This document shows, in pieces, positions 14,694 through 22,162 of a stretch of DNA of 23,640 nucleotides (position 1 is the stretch's first letter; each line of letters starts with the position of its first letter). Source of the stretch: Opitutia bacterium UBA7876. Lineage in GTDB: Bacteria; Verrucomicrobiota; Verrucomicrobiia; Opitutales; Seribacteraceae. The DNA lies in assembly GCA_002500665.1 (NCBI GenBank), contig DLRY01000044.1, forward strand, positions 1 through 23,640, given 5' to 3'. Position numbers and translations under genes: made by a program. The notes beneath the pieces were generated by a model that was not told the DNA's origin, did not search any database, and was given only the letters and a program-made list of their open reading frames with translations.

Positions 14694-16091
14694 TTAGAAG
14701 ATAATCTTAACTTCAGGCAGCGTATTTCTCAAATTTTCCACCCCCTTCTCGGAGACCTTGGAATTCCACAGGTACACCTCCTCCAAGCTTTTGATTAACG
14801 AGAGGGATTCGAGACCTTTGTCGGTAACCTTTGTGCCCACAAGGTTGATGTAGGTAAGCTCCTCCATCTTAGCCAAGGATTCGAGGCCTCTGTCTCCGAT
14901 CTGGGTGTTCCGAAGGCTGAGCCATACGAGGTTGCGATATCCTTGAACGGTGCCGAGGGCCTGGTCGGAAATCTTCGTCTTGGACAAATCCAAGTGTGAG
15001 ATGTTGTTCTTCAGGTTGGAGAAAAGGGACAGGTCGGAATCGGTAGTTTGGTATGCTGCGGAAGAAAATTCGACTCGGACGAGCGAGTGCTTTTCCGAGA
15101 GTGGACTCACGAGGGCTCCGGACTTCATGGCGGCCTCCAGTTGGGGGCGAGATGCAGGCCTGACTTTCTTGCCAATTACATCAAGCCTGGAGACCGAAGA
15201 GTCGGGCTCCGTCTTAGATTCTACAGGCTTGGATTTGGTTGCAAGCGAGGGCGCGTCTGGCCTGGGCTTGGCGCCCTCGAGGATCCATCTCTCAAGAACG
15301 CTGATTTGCTCATCATCCCAAGGTTCGCCCTTTGGCGGCATGATTTCCGGGTCGTCCGGATCAAGGGTGATTACTTGGTAGAGGGTGCTTTCATCCAGGC
15401 TTCCCGGGCTTACGATTGCACCGTCTAGGTTCCCCTTTATGATCCACTCATGAGAGTCCAGTCTGAGGCCGGCCTTGGGAGGAATGGTGCGTCCATTCTT
15501 TACGTAAGGCGCTCCGTGACAGTCGAGGCAGCTTTCTTCAATCATGGGCATGAGGTGCTTTTCGAAGTCTATGGGCTCATCGGGACCGGGCATCCCGCCG
15601 GCATCTGCGGATGTTTCCCCGACTTCCTGCGGGGTTGAGTCGGTAGAAGAATGAGCTAACGCCTCGGCAGGATCTTGACCAAGTGGTACGGGGATGTAGG
15701 AAAAAAAGGAACCGGGCCGGAATTGTGGCTTTGGGGGAGGAGGGGGCTTGAGTTTTTCCGCATTGTCGGATCCGGTTTGCGAAGAAGTATCGTCCTTCTT
15801 TCCGTTTTGGACGGGAGGCTTGGCCGTCTGCGGTTTGCCTTTGGGTAATTTCTTTTCTTGGACAAGCTTGATTAGGTAACTCTTGTCGGGGGTCGAAAGC
15901 CTGTCGTAGGGTACAGGGTATAGTTTCCCGTCCTTTCCCTGAAAATAGAAGGTTCTACCCTCGTAACTGAGGACTCGTCCGGTGAAGGCTTGGCCTGTGG
16001 TGGTGGTGAACTTGCGAAAGGTCTCCTGCGCCCAGGCAACAAGACAAAAACCCGCAAGGACAAAAAGGATTCCAGCTCGGAACCAAACCAT
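14694..16091 (-). CDS. Secreted SHD1 / cytochrome-c-like / leucine-rich repeat protein
   Basis: A 465-residue exported protein of the kind found in Planctomycetes and Verrucomicrobiota; function unproven. The signal peptide ends near residue 21 (VAWA). Residues about 26-80 form an SHD1-like domain (KFTTTTGQAFTGRVLSYEG..., ending in DRLSTPDKSYLIKL). A Lys/Pro/Gln-rich linker follows (about 84-170). Residues about 175-280 are a PSCyt1-type domain with a heme-binding motif C188-L-D-C-H192 and, downstream, IMPPKG, whose Met could be the second axial ligand. Residues about 360-465 are four leucine-rich repeats. It is the last gene of the cluster, 15 bases after the DUF1501 gene, and its first domain is related to that of the first gene. 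ATG start, directly behind a small hairpin. Confidence 0.85.
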   Translation of the reverse strand: MVWFRAGILFVLAGFCLVAWAQETFRKFTTTTGQAFTGRVLSYEGRTFYFQGKDGKLYPVPYDRLSTPDKSYLIKLVQEKKLPKGKPQTAKPPVQNGKKDDTSSQTGSDNAEKLKPPPPPKPQFRPGSFFSYIPVPLGQDPAEALAHSSTDSTPQEVGETSADAGGMPGPDEPIDFEKHLMPMIEESCLDCHGAPYVKNGRTIPPKAGLRLDSHEWIIKGNLDGAIVSPGSLDESTLYQVITLDPDDPEIMPPKGEPWDDEQISVLERWILEGAKPRPDAPSLATKSKPVESKTEPDSSVSRLDVIGKKVRPASRPQLEAAMKSGALVSPLSEKHSLVRVEFSSAAYQTTDSDLSLFSNLKNNISHLDLSKTKISDQALGTVQGYRNLVWLSLRNTQIGDRGLESLAKMEELTYINLVGTKVTDKGLESLSLIKSLEEVYLWNSKVSEKGVENLRNTLPEVKIIF

Positions 16092-16098
16092 TATGAAC

Positions 16099-16115
16099 TT
16101 GGCAACTTATGCCAA
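16099..16115 (-). promoter_or_regulatory. Hairpin at the DUF1501/LRR gene junction
   Basis: TTGGCA and TGCCAA form a perfect 6-bp stem with a 5-nt loop. The DUF1501 stop codon lies within it, and the stem ends 7 bases before the next ATG, where a ribosome site would be. Ribosomes finishing the first gene would melt it, so it may tie translation of the two genes together. This is inferred from position only. Confidence 0.35.
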
Positions 16116-17408
16116 AACCTCGAACAGGGGCTCACCCTTGTGGGCGACGGTAAACGGTCTGCCGGATGGGGAATACTGAACGTCGTTGAGAGGCAACCCG
16201 AGGGCGTAGGCAATGGTTGCATTGAGGTCTGCCGGGGAGACGGACTTGCCTTGGGCGACGTTTCTGCCTGTGTTGTCGGACTCACCGAAAACGGTACCTC
16301 CCTTGACGGCTCCCCCGGCCATGAAGGCCGTGAAGCAGAAGGGCCAGTGATCACGACCGTCGCGGGGGTTGATGTTCGGGGTGCGTCCAAACTCGGAAGT
16401 AAGTACGACGAGGGTTTCCTTGAGCAAGCCTCTGATTTCAAGGTCCATGAGCAAGGCGGACAAGGCCTGGTCCATGTCTGCGCAATTTTCAGAGACCCGG
16501 TTGAAGTTATCGTCGTGGGTATCCCATCCGCCTCTCGTGACCTCGACGTAGCGTACCTGGTTCTCGATGAGTCGACGAGCCAGCAGGCATCCTTGGCCAA
16601 AGTTCGAATCCCCGTAGAGGGCGTGCATTTGCTCGGGTTCCTTGGTGATGTCAAAGGCTTGCAAGTCTTTGCTCTTCATCAGTTTGACCGCGTCCTTATA
16701 GAGGTCGGTGTAAGCCCTGACCTTCTTCTGGGGAAAACGTCCGGTGAAGGTTGAATTCATATTCTGGGCCATGGCGATCCGGTTGCCGAACTGCTGGTCG
16801 TCAAGATACTCGGCCTTCTTACTGTTCGCCAAGCCGGCCTTGGGGTTGCCAATCGGAAGCGGACCGTATTTGGATTCAAGAAAGCCTGCCCCGAGGTTAC
16901 CCCCTCCTCCGATCCTCACGTTCATAGGGATGGTGCGATTGATCTGCCCGGAAAGCTTGGCCACCCAACTCCCAAAGGTCGGGTGGGAAATGGTTCCCCT
17001 CTTCAGGTAGCTCGTATGCATCAGGTAGCTGGCTTGCTCGTGGGCTCCCTGGCTGGACACGCAGGTCCTGATGACGGCGGAGTTGTGCATGTGCTGGGCG
17101 GTGCGGGGGAGGTTCTCGGAAAGAATAACTCCATCCGCACTCGTCTTGATAGCCTTGGTCGGACCTTGGATGTCCGGACAATCCGGCTTGGGCCCGAACG
17201 TGTCGAGGTGGGACATCGCGCCAGCCATGTTCAAGTAAATGACGTAGCGGGCCTTCGCCGGACGGGCTCCGGGAATGAGGGCGTTTACGCTGTTATGGAT
17301 GTAGGAACCGGCCATGGGCATGAGGCCAACGCCAAGACAGGTCTTGGCTGCGTTGGCTATGAATTCGCGTCTCCCTATTTCATCGATTTTGGACATGCTG
17401 GATTTCAT
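16107..17408 (-). CDS. DUF1501 protein with Tat-type signal
   Basis: The 433-residue protein belongs to DUF1501, distantly related to the alkaline phosphatase/sulfatase superfamily and regularly found next to DUF1549/DUF1553 genes; no activity is established. A twin-arginine signal is clear: R13-R14 in GRREFIANAAKTCLGVGLMP, so it is probably exported folded. Family landmarks are intact: MSHLDTFGPKP, HEQASYLMHTSYLKRG, GGWDTHDDN, VLTSEFGRTPNINPRDGRDHWP, and GGAVKGGTVFGESD. The ATG has an AGGA ribosome site about 9 bases upstream, one of the better ones in the window. It lies 51 bases after the DUF1549/DUF1553 gene and 15 bases before the cytochrome/LRR gene, so the three are very probably one operon. 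Confidence 0.92.
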   Translation of the reverse strand: MKSSMSKIDEIGRREFIANAAKTCLGVGLMPMAGSYIHNSVNALIPGARPAKARYVIYLNMAGAMSHLDTFGPKPDCPDIQGPTKAIKTSADGVILSENLPRTAQHMHNSAVIRTCVSSQGAHEQASYLMHTSYLKRGTISHPTFGSWVAKLSGQINRTIPMNVRIGGGGNLGAGFLESKYGPLPIGNPKAGLANSKKAEYLDDQQFGNRIAMAQNMNSTFTGRFPQKKVRAYTDLYKDAVKLMKSKDLQAFDITKEPEQMHALYGDSNFGQGCLLARRLIENQVRYVEVTRGGWDTHDDNFNRVSENCADMDQALSALLMDLEIRGLLKETLVVLTSEFGRTPNINPRDGRDHWPFCFTAFMAGGAVKGGTVFGESDNTGRNVAQGKSVSPADLNATIAYALGLPLNDVQYSPSGRPFTVAHKGEPLFEVLA

Positions 17409-17459
17409 GATATTTGATTCCTATTTGGGTCTTTTTTAAGCGCTAATATTGATAAATGA

Positions 17460-19991
17460 TTATTGCACGAACATGAATTCGTGAGAATTGACGAGGACCC
17501 AAACCAAGTCCTTGTATCCCGTATCTCCCGTTTTCTTGATTGCGTCTTTAAAGTCACGGATCTCCGCGGTGTTGGGCTTGCGGTTTAGGATGGTGCGGAA
17601 GGCAAGCTCGATCTTTTCCTCCATGGTTACTCCTCCGTTCACGTTTTTCATGACTACGGATTCCTTGTTCTTGAAGATCTTCGTCTCGACGTAACCGTTT
17701 AGCAAGTTAAGTACCTGAGTAACCGCGGCCTGCTTGTGGCTGTTTTCAATTTGTTCCCTATCGGCACCGCCGAATTCGCGAATGAAGTGGCCGACCGGTG
17801 CTGGCGAGCCGATTTCGGATGCCCTGACTTCCCGGTTTTTTACCATGACGTATCCGTCCATGGAGGGGGTATCGGATGGCTTCTTGTTCCTGGCTTGGGC
17901 CATCGATGCCTCAAACTTGCGGAGACAACCCTTGCAGCAGAATCCAATGGTTTCTCCATCCTCGTTCAAGGCTAGCAGGCTGGGGTCAATGGCCCGTCCC
18001 GGTTTCAATGGACAATCGGTATTAATGGGGTTGCCGAGCTTCGCGACCTTTTTCTTCGTGGCAGGCTTTTCGTTCGACATGCTTGAAACGAACTTGTTCT
18101 TGCACCCATTGCAGCAAAACCCGATGGTCTCGCCTTTTTCATTCAGGGCCTTGATCGAGGGATCGACGGCACGTCCGGGCTTGATGGGACAGTTAGTATT
18201 AATGGGGTTGCCCAACTTGGCTCGGGGCTTGGCAACACCAGCCATTGCTCCGTCTTCCATTCCTACGCCTCCACCGCCGACGCCGGCAAGCTTGATGATC
18301 TCGGCAAATAGTTCTTCCCCGCTCATGGCGTCATAACGGGCGAATTTTTCGTGGTTGTCGATTCTCTGAACGGCCTTGCGCTTTTCGATTTCCGGGTAAT
18401 TCAAGGTGAGAAGAGAATCCCACAGCTGTTCAGCGGTCATTCTCTCGAGAACGGGACCTTGGTAGAAGAAAGGGACGCTCAGGCGCTTGGGGTTGGAGGG
18501 ATGAGGCCCGGCAACTACCCACTTGACCTCTGGGGGCATGGTTTCGTCCTTGGCGTCGCGAGCCATAACGTCACGGGCTACGGCCTTCCTCTGAAAGGCC
18601 TTGGTGTTGTAGAGAATACGGAGGAATTCCTTGAGGTCGTAGTTAAGGGCGACCATCAGTTTCTCAAGATGGAGCATGAGCTCCGGGTTGGTCGGCATGG
18701 TGTCGTCGAACATGTTGTCGACGGGCTCAATGAGCCCTATCCCGAAAGTCTTTTTCCAGAGCCGGTTGGCAATGACGTTCGAAAAACGAGGGTTGGCGGG
18801 GGAGGCCAGCCAAGTGGCGTAGGAGACCCTCGATCCTTGCTTCTCAAGGTTCTCGTCGAGGGTGATGGCGAGCCCGAAGATAGTCTGAGCCTTCAGTTCC
18901 TGCCCCGGGACGGCGTTGTCGTACTGGTAGTCGTCGGGCAGCTTGATTGAGCCCTTGCCAAGATCGTCCAATCCGACTTTCAACAGGTCACTGATTCCCC
19001 GATGGGCGTCACGGAGCTTTCTGGCGTTTTCGGGGTTGTCGGTCTTTTCCCATTTGCGCTGTTCGTCACGGACCAACTTGTTCATCTCCTTTATGTGAGG
19101 AGCATCCTTCCTCTCGACCCGCCCCATGCCATTTGTGTAGGCGGCCATTTCGTAAAACTGCTTTTGAGTCCAGCGGTCGAAAGGGTGGTCATGGCACTGG
19201 GCGCATTCCAAGCTTGTTCCGAGGAAGATGCGAACGGTGTTGGACATGTTGTCCAAGGGCATTCCCGCGTCACGTGCGTAGTAACCTACCGCGCCGTTAC
19301 CCTCTTGCCAGAGGGGGCCGGTGGAAGACAGCATTTCCTTCACCCATTTGTCGTATGGTTTATTGGAGGCGATCGATTCCTTGATGTAATCAATGAAAGC
19401 GCCTCCACCGGCTCGGTTGTTGTTGATCCTCTCCTTGGCCCTGAGGATATCGGCCCAGAAGTGAAACCAGTTGCTGTTGAAACCCTCCGAGGCAAGGAGT
19501 TTGTCGACCAGTTTGCGCCGCTTGGTGGAGCGATCGCGGTCCTCGAGGAATTCACGCCCTTCCTCCAGGGTGGGGATTCGACCGATGATCTTGAGGTAGG
19601 TCCGTCGCAGGAAGGTTTCGTCCGAAGCCATGTCGTTGGGCCTCTGGTTGTACTTGCGCAGGTGGGTCAGGACCAAGTTGTCGATGTACTGTGAGTTTAT
19701 CGTGAGGTCACGGTCCGAAAGGGGTCGGTTAAACTCGGGGAGGGAATCGTGGTTAGGGGGGAAATTGTTCTTAACGAAGGCTTGGTCGTCCTGAGTGAAG
19801 ATCGAGAGGTCGATGCGGAACAATTGATTGTCTTTCGATCTCTTAAGAAGGATGGTGCCATCCTCGAAGTACTTGATCACGTCGCCGTTGATGGCTTTTC
19901 CCGTGTTTGTGTGAAAATCCCTGTTCGCGGAGAAGGCGGGAAGGGCGGTTGTAAAAGCCAATAACAGCAGTATTGAATGACGGATTATCAT
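17460..19991 (-). CDS. DUF1549/DUF1553 protein with SHD1 and two Cys-rich modules
   Basis: An 843-residue exported protein of the PSCyt2-PSD1 type; function unknown. Signal peptide about 1-22. Residues about 25-78 are an SHD1-like domain (DFHTNTGKAINGDVIKYFEDG...). Residues about 95-300 are DUF1549, with the CxxCH motif C263-A-Q-C-H267 followed by DHPFDRW. DUF1553 starts near residue 375 (TWLASPANPRFSNVIANRLW) and runs to the end, where ILNRKPNTAEI and LVWVLVNSHEFMFVQ are typical. Between about 592 and 706 two Cys-rich modules are inserted; relatives I know run through this zone without them. An Ala/Gly-rich linker precedes the insert. It is the first gene of the cluster, with two palindromes directly upstream of its ATG. 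Fits periplasm or outer surface. Confidence 0.92.
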   Translation of the reverse strand: MIIRHSILLLLAFTTALPAFSANRDFHTNTGKAINGDVIKYFEDGTILLKRSKDNQLFRIDLSIFTQDDQAFVKNNFPPNHDSLPEFNRPLSDRDLTINSQYIDNLVLTHLRKYNQRPNDMASDETFLRRTYLKIIGRIPTLEEGREFLEDRDRSTKRRKLVDKLLASEGFNSNWFHFWADILRAKERINNNRAGGGAFIDYIKESIASNKPYDKWVKEMLSSTGPLWQEGNGAVGYYARDAGMPLDNMSNTVRIFLGTSLECAQCHDHPFDRWTQKQFYEMAAYTNGMGRVERKDAPHIKEMNKLVRDEQRKWEKTDNPENARKLRDAHRGISDLLKVGLDDLGKGSIKLPDDYQYDNAVPGQELKAQTIFGLAITLDENLEKQGSRVSYATWLASPANPRFSNVIANRLWKKTFGIGLIEPVDNMFDDTMPTNPELMLHLEKLMVALNYDLKEFLRILYNTKAFQRKAVARDVMARDAKDETMPPEVKWVVAGPHPSNPKRLSVPFFYQGPVLERMTAEQLWDSLLTLNYPEIEKRKAVQRIDNHEKFARYDAMSGEELFAEIIKLAGVGGGGVGMEDGAMAGVAKPRAKLGNPINTNCPIKPGRAVDPSIKALNEKGETIGFCCNGCKNKFVSSMSNEKPATKKKVAKLGNPINTDCPLKPGRAIDPSLLALNEDGETIGFCCKGCLRKFEASMAQARNKKPSDTPSMDGYVMVKNREVRASEIGSPAPVGHFIREFGGADREQIENSHKQAAVTQVLNLLNGYVETKIFKNKESVVMKNVNGGVTMEEKIELAFRTILNRKPNTAEIRDFKDAIKKTGDTGYKDLVWVLVNSHEFMFVQ
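17865..18218 (-). repeat. Tandem YHS/TRASH-like Cys-rich modules (two 59-codon units)
   Basis: Two units with a 177-base period lie inside the DUF1553 part of the protein: residues 592-650 and 651-709. Over the first 43 residues 34 are identical. Each has a Cys in NCP/DCP, the segment KPGRA-DPS, and GFCC-x-GC, giving four Cys per unit (C601, C626, C627, C630; C660, C685, C686, C689). The pattern resembles YHS or TRASH metal-binding domains. The codons differ much more than the residues, so the duplication is not recent and is under protein-level selection. Confidence 0.85.
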
Positions 19992-19993
19992 GC

Positions 19994-20017
19994 ATAATAT
20001 TATTGGTCATTAATGAC
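19994..20017. promoter_or_regulatory. Two palindromes upstream of the cytochrome-like operon
   Basis: A perfect 10-nt palindrome ATAATATTAT (19994-20003) and a perfect 12-nt palindrome GTCATTAATGAC (20006-20017) lie 3 and 15 bases before the ATG of the first operon gene. TTGCTC and TAATAT are spaced 19 bp and could be a weak promoter overlapping them. They may be operator half-sites for a dimeric regulator, but AT-rich palindromes also arise by chance. Confidence 0.35.
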
Positions 20018-20158
20018 TTTGGAGCAAGTGAAAATCACAGGATCACAACTTAACCTCATTTGCATTGGATTATTTCCACTACCAAATAGACGACAAAAAC
20101 GAATAAAAGATTAAGTGAAAATAGATTCCTGATGGAAAGCACCCTTGTCTAACCTACC

Positions 20159-20182
20159 CTTAAGGCCGGGCAAAGCCTTGAG
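20159..20182 (+). terminator. Hairpin downstream of the GYF_2-TM2 gene
   Basis: CTTAAGGC and GCCTTGAG form an 8-bp stem with one T-G pair around an 8-nt loop. The fold is better on the plus strand (the minus-strand version has a C-A mismatch). No T-run follows in either direction; on the minus strand a T6 run lies before it, just after the stop codon. It may help end the TM2 transcript, but support is weak. Confidence 0.3.
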
Positions 20183-20203
20183 TCTAATGACGGAGAAAAA
20201 ACC

Positions 20204-20716
20204 CTAGCTCTTGACGACCAGGCCTTGTTTGTCGGTAAACTTTCCAAGCAAAATCATGACGAAATCAATTAGGGGCCAGATTCCAAAGCCTCCACCTAGG
20301 GTGAGTATTATGGCTACGCCCGTACCGATTTTCCCAACATAAAAGCGATGAACGCCTAATCCTCCGAGGAAAAAGCACAGGAGAAGGGTAGGAAGAAAGC
20401 CTTTTTCGCTTTTTTGGATTTCGGCGGCGCCTTCTGTCCCAAGGGAAGGCTGAGCAGCGGCCGTTTCTTGAGGCTCAGCGTCCGTCTGAGGAGCGGGGTC
20501 GGGGCTGGCGACGGGTTCCGGTGAGGGCTGCTTGGCCTCCGCACCCACCCCAAGGGCTGAAAAAGTGGCGCTGCTCAGAGGCTCCCAGCCTTCCATTCCT
20601 TCCATCCAAGCCGATGTTTCGATGGTGGCTTCGCCGCTAGCCAGCATTTGGTTTACCTGATCGACCCCGAAAGGTCCCTTTTGCTCGTTGTTGAGGTTTA
20701 AGAATAGGTTGCTCAT
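20204..20716 (-). CDS. GYF_2 and TM2 domain membrane protein
   Basis: A 170-residue protein with two recognisable parts. Residues about 3-52 form a GYF_2 (DUF4339) domain, with the pattern QKGPFGVDQVNQMLASGEATIETSAWMEGMEGWEPL, a likely peptide-binding module. An Ala/Pro/Glu/Gln-rich linker follows (about 60-100). Residues about 103-165 form a TM2 domain: two hydrophobic helices with the FFLGGLGVHRFYVGKIGTG motif and a closing DFVMILLGKFTDKQG. It sits in the inner membrane, with the GYF_2 domain probably in the cytoplasm. The role of such fusions is unknown. The ATG has an AAGGA ribosome site 9 bases upstream, and a good promoter lies about 60-90 bases upstream, so it is probably expressed on its own. 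Confidence 0.87.
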   Translation of the reverse strand: MSNLFLNLNNEQKGPFGVDQVNQMLASGEATIETSAWMEGMEGWEPLSSATFSALGVGAEAKQPSPEPVASPDPAPQTDAEPQETAAAQPSLGTEGAAEIQKSEKGFLPTLLLCFFLGGLGVHRFYVGKIGTGVAIILTLGGGFGIWPLIDFVMILLGKFTDKQGLVVKS

Positions 20717-20751
20717 GGTATTGTTTCCTTGTCTTCGGTTCTATGTTGGGA

Positions 20752-20763
20752 GGCATGCATGCC
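20752..20763. promoter_or_regulatory. 12-nt palindrome in the leader of the TM2 gene
   Basis: GGCATGCATGCC is a perfect palindrome. It lies roughly 8-20 bases downstream of the start of transcription predicted from the promoter at 20778-20807, a common place for an operator. No regulator gene is nearby. Confidence 0.35.
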
Positions 20764-20777
20764 ATTGAATGGTACTT

Positions 20778-20807
20778 AGTATTCCTTTTGCATGAGCCCC
20801 ACGTCAA
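20778..20807 (-). promoter_or_regulatory. Sigma70-type promoter of the GYF_2-TM2 gene
   Basis: On the minus strand TTGACG (20807-20802) and AATACT (20783-20778) are separated by 18 bp. The -35 box matches five of six consensus positions and the -10 box four. The predicted leader of about 55 bases includes the 12-nt palindrome and the AAGGA ribosome site. Confidence 0.5.
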
Positions 20808-20888
20808 GGTTCTAAAGAATCTGCTCCTTGTCGCAACCGCCCTATGTAGAGGCGTTGTCGTACCATAGGTCTCGGCGTGGGACGCACT

Positions 20889-22100
20889 CTACCCTTTGAG
20901 GTCAAGGCAAACGAGGTCGCCCCGGGCGTTGCGGAGGTAGAGCAGTCCGTTGGCTAGTACGGGGGGTGTCCAGCAGCGGCCGCCGATGACCTGTTCGCGG
21001 GCGAGAGGGGTGAATTTTTTCGGATCGACTGGAGCAACGACGAGCTCGCCTCTTTGACCGAGGGCAATAATCCGGTTACCCGCAACAATGAGAGAGCCGA
21101 CCATCAAGCCGGCGTCTTTGGACCTCCACTGGGTTTCACCAGTGGAAAAACGGATGCAGACGAAATCCTTGGGTCCCGCCATATGCACGTTACCATCGAA
21201 TCCGTAGAGGAAGTCACCTACTGGGATTGCGTTGTTCATGTGGGTGGATAGGTTCCGGTTTTCGTAGAGCTTTGCGAGTTTTCCGTTTTTGAACTGAAAG
21301 AGGGCGCATCCCCGCTTGTAGCCGGTTGAAATGAAGATCTTGTCATCCTGCGCGATGGGGGTAGTCGAGTTGGTGCGGTAACTGGTCTCCCATTTTTCGA
21401 AGGCGAGGGACTCGCCGTTGGCGGCATTTAGGATGACCAGTCCATCGGTCTTGAGGATGGCGACGAGGTCGGATTTTCCCGACTTGAAGGAGGTCGGGGA
21501 CCCATAGGCGGCTCGGTAGGGCTTGCTTTTCCATTTGGTCTTCCCCGTTTTCTTGTCGAGGGCGAAGGTGGCGCCCGCCTCGATAAGGAGAAGATCACCG
21601 ACCGGGAATGGTGAGGCGGTAAAGCCCCATTCGGGAGGTCTCCTCATTCCAGCCTCCTCCATCATGTCCTTTTTCCAGAGAATTTCGCCGTCCGAGGATT
21701 GGTAGGCATGGAGAATCCCGTGCTTGCTCAAGGCGTAGACGATAGTGCCGTCAACCGTAGGGGTTGAGCAGGGACCGCCCTCGTGAAGGTAGTCGATAAG
21801 GGGAGCGGGGTAGGAATGGGTCCAGATCGACTTGCCCGTCTTTGCATCGAGGCAGTATACCGTCTCCTTTCCACCTGACTTTCTTCCGTCATGGCCCATG
21901 GTGTAGAGTCGGCCTTTGGCGACCGATACGGTGGAGAACCCCACTCCCACCTTGGTCTTCCAAATCTGTTCCTCCAAGTTGTTTTTCCAACCGGACTCAT
22001 CGGATACCCCCGTGCCGTAGGGGCCGAGCCAGTTAGGCCAGTCTTCGGCCCGAAGCAGGCAACATGAATACAGGAAGCAAAGGATCAATGAATTTTTCAT
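20889..22100 (-). CDS. Secreted PQQ-type beta-propeller protein
   Basis: The 403-residue protein is a repeat-built beta-propeller of the PQQ/BamB-like type, common in Planctomycetes and Verrucomicrobiota as secreted proteins. It has a short signal peptide (about 1-18), then the usual opening DWPNWLGPYGTGVSDESGW. Blade repeats of the form YCLDAKTGKSIWTHS, HAYQSSDGEILWKKD, FALDKKTGKTKWKSK, VILNAANGESLAFEKW and IRFSTGETQWRSKDAG are visible, with the last strand LVCLDLKG closing the ring. PQQ binding is not implied by the repeats. Function may be a scaffold or a sugar-related enzyme; nothing here decides. It starts with ATG and lies 62 bases after the large surface-protein gene on the same strand, so the two may be co-transcribed. 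Confidence 0.85.
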   Translation of the reverse strand: MKNSLILCFLYSCCLLRAEDWPNWLGPYGTGVSDESGWKNNLEEQIWKTKVGVGFSTVSVAKGRLYTMGHDGRKSGGKETVYCLDAKTGKSIWTHSYPAPLIDYLHEGGPCSTPTVDGTIVYALSKHGILHAYQSSDGEILWKKDMMEEAGMRRPPEWGFTASPFPVGDLLLIEAGATFALDKKTGKTKWKSKPYRAAYGSPTSFKSGKSDLVAILKTDGLVILNAANGESLAFEKWETSYRTNSTTPIAQDDKIFISTGYKRGCALFQFKNGKLAKLYENRNLSTHMNNAIPVGDFLYGFDGNVHMAGPKDFVCIRFSTGETQWRSKDAGLMVGSLIVAGNRIIALGQRGELVVAPVDPKKFTPLAREQVIGGRCWTPPVLANGLLYLRNARGDLVCLDLKG

Positions 22101-22162
22101 TTTAGGATGGAAGCCTCAATGAAGAGGGGGAATTCCTGTTTCGGAAAGAATTATGGAGGGTA

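Noticed and set aside
16091..16654. A 187-codon minus-strand frame inside the DUF1501 gene
   Set aside because: It overlaps the DUF1501 gene in a different frame; its composition (Ser/Pro/Thr-rich) is what a frame-shifted reading of that gene gives.
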